Assembly: GCF_902374955.1 (NCBI RefSeq)
Contig: NZ_CABKRX010000109.1
Location: forward strand, 1-64,000
Reading direction: 5' to 3'
From: Bacillus massilioanorexius
GTDB taxonomy: Bacteria > Bacillota > Bacilli > Bacillales > DSM-1321
Length of the DNA: 64,000 nucleotides
In this document: piece by piece, positions 60,774 to 64,000 of the stretch
Layout: the number at the start of each line of letters is the position of its first letter
Numbering within the stretch: the stretch's first letter is position 1
Notes under the pieces: generated by a model
Database searches by the model: none
Told to the model about the DNA's origin: nothing
What the model saw: only the letters and a program-made list of their open reading frames with translations
Program-made: the position numbers and the translations under genes

Positions 60774-62251
60774 AGAAGGCTAAAGAAAGTTTCCTTAAAC
60801 TAGAATTGATTAAAAAAATGTATATTAATGGGGCTTGGGTAAAAAGTTCCGATGATGAATGGATTGAAAACTATAACCCATCTAACCGAGAGATACTTTG
60901 TAGAGTTCCAAATAGTAAAAAAGAAGATGTTAATAGGGCCATTGAGTCAGCAAAAGTTGCATTTGAATCGGTGGAATGGAAAAGTTATCATCCGGCTGAA
61001 CGGGGGAGAATATTACATCAAGTTGCACAAAAGATACGAGAAAGAAAAGAAGAAATAGCTGAATTAGAAACATTAGATTGTGGAAAACCTCTTTCTCAAG
61101 CATACGCTGATGTTGAAACTGCAGCGAAATATTTTGATTTTTATGCAGGCGTAGCAGATAAGATTTTGGGTGAGACCATACCAATAGAACCTGGAATTAT
61201 AGATTTTACAATTCGAGAGCCGGTAGGAGTGACAGCCCATATTATTCCTTGGAATTATCCAATACAGATTATGTCTAGAAGTGTTGCGGCTGCTATAGCA
61301 ACAGGTAATGCAGTTGTTGTCAAACCTGCAGAAGATACTCCATTAACGGCTCTAAAGCTAGCAGATATTTTTGATCAAACGACATTACCGAAAGGAATTG
61401 TAAATGTTGTAACTGGGTACGGTCATGAAGCGGGAGCAGTTTTAGCTAGCCATCCGGATATTAACCATGTCACTTTCACTGGTTCCGTTGAAACAGGAAT
61501 GAAAGTAATGATGGCTGCTGCTCGAAATATTGTACCTGTTACTCTTGAACTTGGAGGGAAATCTCCAAATATTATATTTGATGATTGTAATTTAGATGAG
61601 GCACTAAAATGGGTAGTCAAATCTATCGTTCAAAACGCAGGTCAAACGTGCTCAGCGGGTTCTCGGTTAATTATTCAATCTACGATTTATGAGCAATTCG
61701 TAGATATGGTAGCTGAACGATTAAAATCACTGAAGCTAGGTCCAGGAATGAATGATACAGATATTGGTCCAATCATGTCGGAAAAGCAGCTTCAAAGAAT
61801 TGAACATTATATGGATTTTGCTCATAAAGAGGGAGCACAGTTTGTAACAGGAGGAAAAAGACAAATTGTGAAAGGGGCAGAAGCTGGTTATTATTTTCAA
61901 CCGACACTTCTAAAGAATGTTTATCCAAATAGTAAAATTGCACAAGAAGAAATCTTTGGGCCTATTGTGGCAGCATTTAGATTTGAAAAGGAAGAGGAAG
62001 CTGTTCAATTAGCGAATTTTTCAGATTATGGATTGGTAGCAGGAATTTGGACAAATCATATTGGGAGAGCACATCGATTAGCTCAAAATTTGCAAGCTGG
62101 GCAAGTTTTTATTAACAATTATGGAGCAGGTGGGGGTGTACAAATGCCTTTTGGAGGCTATAAAAAAAGTGGCTTTGGAAGGGAAAAAGGGTTAGAAGCT
62201 CTTCGTAATTATACACAGGTTAAAAATGTATCGATAAAGGTAGATCTATAA
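60770..62251 (+). CDS. NAD(P)-dependent aldehyde dehydrogenase
   Basis: This 493-residue enzyme oxidises an aldehyde to the acid. It shows the ALDH motifs IIPWNYPI, VKPAEDTPL, TGSVETG, the general-base Glu in LELGGKSPN, catalytic Cys in GQTCSAG and the late EEIFGPIV and PFGGYKKSGFGRE. It resembles betaine-aldehyde-type and related aldehyde dehydrogenases; the true substrate is unknown. ATGA coupling to the SDR gene and location at the operon end suggest it carries out the final oxidation. Confidence 0.93.
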   Translation: MKKAKESFLKLELIKKMYINGAWVKSSDDEWIENYNPSNREILCRVPNSKKEDVNRAIESAKVAFESVEWKSYHPAERGRILHQVAQKIRERKEEIAELETLDCGKPLSQAYADVETAAKYFDFYAGVADKILGETIPIEPGIIDFTIREPVGVTAHIIPWNYPIQIMSRSVAAAIATGNAVVVKPAEDTPLTALKLADIFDQTTLPKGIVNVVTGYGHEAGAVLASHPDINHVTFTGSVETGMKVMMAAARNIVPVTLELGGKSPNIIFDDCNLDEALKWVVKSIVQNAGQTCSAGSRLIIQSTIYEQFVDMVAERLKSLKLGPGMNDTDIGPIMSEKQLQRIEHYMDFAHKEGAQFVTGGKRQIVKGAEAGYYFQPTLLKNVYPNSKIAQEEIFGPIVAAFRFEKEEEAVQLANFSDYGLVAGIWTNHIGRAHRLAQNLQAGQVFINNYGAGGGVQMPFGGYKKSGFGREKGLEALRNYTQVKNVSIKVDL

Positions 62252-62368
62252 TAATTTCTTTGAATAAGTAAATTTTAAACATATAGCTAATTGGCTCCAT
62301 CATATAGTTGATTAAAACTCCCTATTGTCCTTCTTAAGATTTAACAGAAAATAGAAAGGAGGAATTAG

Positions 62369-63232
62369 ATGAACCCGATTATTCGTATGGAACACGTTAG
62401 TTTCTCATATAAAATTAACGAAAAAAAATCTGTAGAAGTATTAAATGATGTATCATTTTCTATTTTTCCGGGGGAATATGTAGCAATCATCGGTCATAAT
62501 GGTTCAGGAAAGTCTACTATTTCAAAGCATTTAAATGGGATTCTCCTTCCAACGTTAGGGGATGTTTGGATTAATGGACGCAATACAAAGGAATCATCTA
62601 TGAAAAAAATGATTAGACAGGACGTAGGAATGGTTTTTCAACATCCTGATAACCAAATTGTAGCTACTATTGTTGAAGAAGATGTAGCATTTGGTTTAGA
62701 AAATTTAAATATCAAAAGAGAAGAAATGAAGAAAAGAGTAAGAGAGGCATTGGAAACAGTTAAAATGTATGAATTTCGAAACCGGCCCCCTCATCATCTT
62801 TCTGGTGGACAGAAGCAGAGGGTAGCTATTGCAGGTGTGTTAGCTATGCAGCCTAAATGTATTGTTTTTGATGAGGCAACTAGCATGTTGGACAGCTTTG
62901 GAAGAAATGACATTTTACAAGTAATGAGTACGATGCATAAACAAGGGATGACAATCATCACGGTTACTCATCATATGGCGGAGGCCGCTCAAGCTGATAG
63001 AATTCTTGTAGTTGAAGGTGGGAAAATTGTTATGGATGGTACACCGAAGGAGATTTTTAGACATAAGGAGAAACTAAGTGAACTCCAGTTAGATGTCCCT
63101 GCTGTAAATCATATTGCTACTCACGTTCATAGTAATCTCCCAAATTTCTCGCAAGATATTATTGAAGAGAATGAACTCCTTGAAGAAATCGAACGATACA
63201 AACTGAGTACGAGAAATGAGGTAGTAGGATGA
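62369..63232 (+). CDS. ECF transporter ATPase, EcfA1-type
   Basis: This 287-residue ATPase belongs to an energy-coupling factor transporter for a vitamin or metal. Walker A is GHNGSGKST, the Q-loop FQHPDNQIV is typical of ECF ATPases, the signature is LSGGQKQR, and Walker B VFDEATSMLD. A C-terminal extension with an acidic end follows. AAAGGAGGAATTAG precedes the ATG. The gene overlaps the second ATPase by four bases and lies 117 bases after the catabolic operon without an obvious terminator. Confidence 0.92.
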   Translation: MNPIIRMEHVSFSYKINEKKSVEVLNDVSFSIFPGEYVAIIGHNGSGKSTISKHLNGILLPTLGDVWINGRNTKESSMKKMIRQDVGMVFQHPDNQIVATIVEEDVAFGLENLNIKREEMKKRVREALETVKMYEFRNRPPHHLSGGQKQRVAIAGVLAMQPKCIVFDEATSMLDSFGRNDILQVMSTMHKQGMTIITVTHHMAEAAQADRILVVEGGKIVMDGTPKEIFRHKEKLSELQLDVPAVNHIATHVHSNLPNFSQDIIEENELLEEIERYKLSTRNEVVG

Positions 63233-64000
63233 TGAACTCGCCGAAAGAATATATCGTAAGCGTTAAGAATTTATATCATACCTATTTGAAAGGTACCCCT
63301 TTAGAACATGTTGCTTTAAAAAATACAAATATTGAAATAGAAAAAGGAGAATGTGTGGCAATCATCGGTCATACAGGCTCTGGGAAGTCCACGCTCATAC
63401 AGCATTTTAATGGATTAATCCGCCCAGAGACAGGAGAAGTTACTGTTGCTGGACGAAATTTATCAAATAGAAAAATGGATATCAAAAGTTTACGCAGAGA
63501 AGTAGGAATTGTATTTCAAAATCCAGAAGATCAAATTTTTGAAAGTATTATTGGAGATGACATCGCTTTTGGTCCATTTAAGAGTGGATTATCAAAGAAG
63601 GAGGTGAGTGAAAGAGTTAAATGGGCTATGGAAGTTGTTGGTTTGGATTTTAAGGAAATGAAGGACCGCCAAACCTTTGCATTAAGTGGTGGTCAAAAAC
63701 GTAAAGTTGCTTTGGCTGGAATTCTTGCATTAAGACCAAGTGTTTTAGTTTTAGATGAACCAACGGCTGGATTAGATCCAAAGTCTAGTAAAGAAATATT
63801 GGGAAAGATTCATATGCTTAATAAGACTGAGAATATGACGATTATTTTTGTATCTCACAATATGGAGGAAGTTGCTATCTTAGCAGAACGTGTATTTGTA
63901 ATGGCTGATGGCACAGTCGCTCTTTCTGGAACTCCAAAAGATATCTTTACAGATAGTGAAAAATTAAAACAATACCAAATTGGGACACCTGATACGGTAA
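63229..64000 (+). CDS. ECF transporter ATPase, EcfA2-type (partial, runs off the window)
   Basis: The ATG at 63229 overlaps the EcfA1 stop, and the frame stays open for 257 codons to the window end. It reads MMNSPKEYIVSVKNLYHTY, Walker A GHTGSGKST, Q-loop FQNPEDQIFE, signature LSGGQKRK, Walker B VLDEPTAGLD and switch VSHNME. This is the second ATPase of the ECF pair. EcfT and perhaps a substrate-binding S component are expected just beyond the window. Confidence 0.92.
   Translation, partial: MMNSPKEYIVSVKNLYHTYLKGTPLEHVALKNTNIEIEKGECVAIIGHTGSGKSTLIQHFNGLIRPETGEVTVAGRNLSNRKMDIKSLRREVGIVFQNPEDQIFESIIGDDIAFGPFKSGLSKKEVSERVKWAMEVVGLDFKEMKDRQTFALSGGQKRKVALAGILALRPSVLVLDEPTAGLDPKSSKEILGKIHMLNKTENMTIIFVSHNMEEVAILAERVFVMADGTVALSGTPKDIFTDSEKLKQYQIGTPDTV

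Overview
The window is low-GC Firmicutes DNA, most likely Bacillales. Evidence for this is the gltC/gltAB divergon close to that of Bacillus subtilis, BceRS-BceAB-type modules, SLH-domain cell-wall enzymes, LrgA/LrgB pairs, an LCP protein, sortase/LPXTG surface protein, strong AGGAGG ribosome sites with frequent TTG/GTG starts, and many U-tailed hairpins. The SLH enzymes and the dispersed intergenic repeats would suit a Lysinibacillus/Planococcaceae-like or Bacillus-like genome; the species cannot be fixed from the sequence.

Layout. 1-8.2 kb: a small CcpA-site-preceded gene, then gltC divergent from gltA-gltB (NADPH glutamate synthase), and a Nudix protein. 8.2-16.3 kb: a heterodimeric ABC exporter with its PadR regulator, a TetR/SDR divergon with a clear operator, and a DHA2-type MFS pump preceded by a broken TetR gene. 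17.2-23.8 kb: a five-gene minus-strand operon (pseudo-receiver/GGDEF-like regulator, HEAT-repeat membrane protein, processive GT2 synthase, membrane-anchored TIM-barrel glycosidase split by a one-base frameshift) that looks like an exopolysaccharide synthase system. 24-33.9 kb: an acyl-CoA synthetase fossil, an LCP wall-polymer ligase with a 14-codon leader ORF, an IS200-type element, a class B PBP, two LrgA/LrgB pairs, a DoxX protein and a short UvrC-like GIY-YIG nuclease. 34.2-37.6 kb: decay zone (broken response regulator, histidine kinase, CynX-like and PnuC-like genes) around an intact ornithine-cyclodeaminase-family gene.

38-42.2 kb: two secreted enzymes (amidase and GHL10 glycosidase) sharing a duplicated SLHx3-SH3 module placed at opposite ends. 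42.4-45.5 kb: a broken small gene, an S9 peptidase with a frameshifted tail and a DinB protein. 45.9-50.3 kb: an intact BceRS-like two-component system plus BceAB-like ABC transporter. 51-56.6 kb: sortase and a 1678-residue LPXTG adhesin whose ribosome site is a run of ten G, a candidate phase-variation switch. 57.1-64 kb: a small hypothetical gene, a four-gene catabolic operon (M20 amidohydrolase, isopropylmalate-type dehydrogenase, SDR, aldehyde dehydrogenase) and the start of an ECF transporter operon cut by the window end.

Three copies of a roughly 140-175 bp structured intergenic repeat lie at 12.5, 50.4 and 56.8 kb; two of them follow almost identical terminators. Several genes carry single-base indels or single stop codons. 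These fit gene decay, but assembly errors in homopolymers should be excluded. The strongest candidates for something undescribed are the glycan-synthase operon and the poly-G-controlled adhesin/sortase pair.
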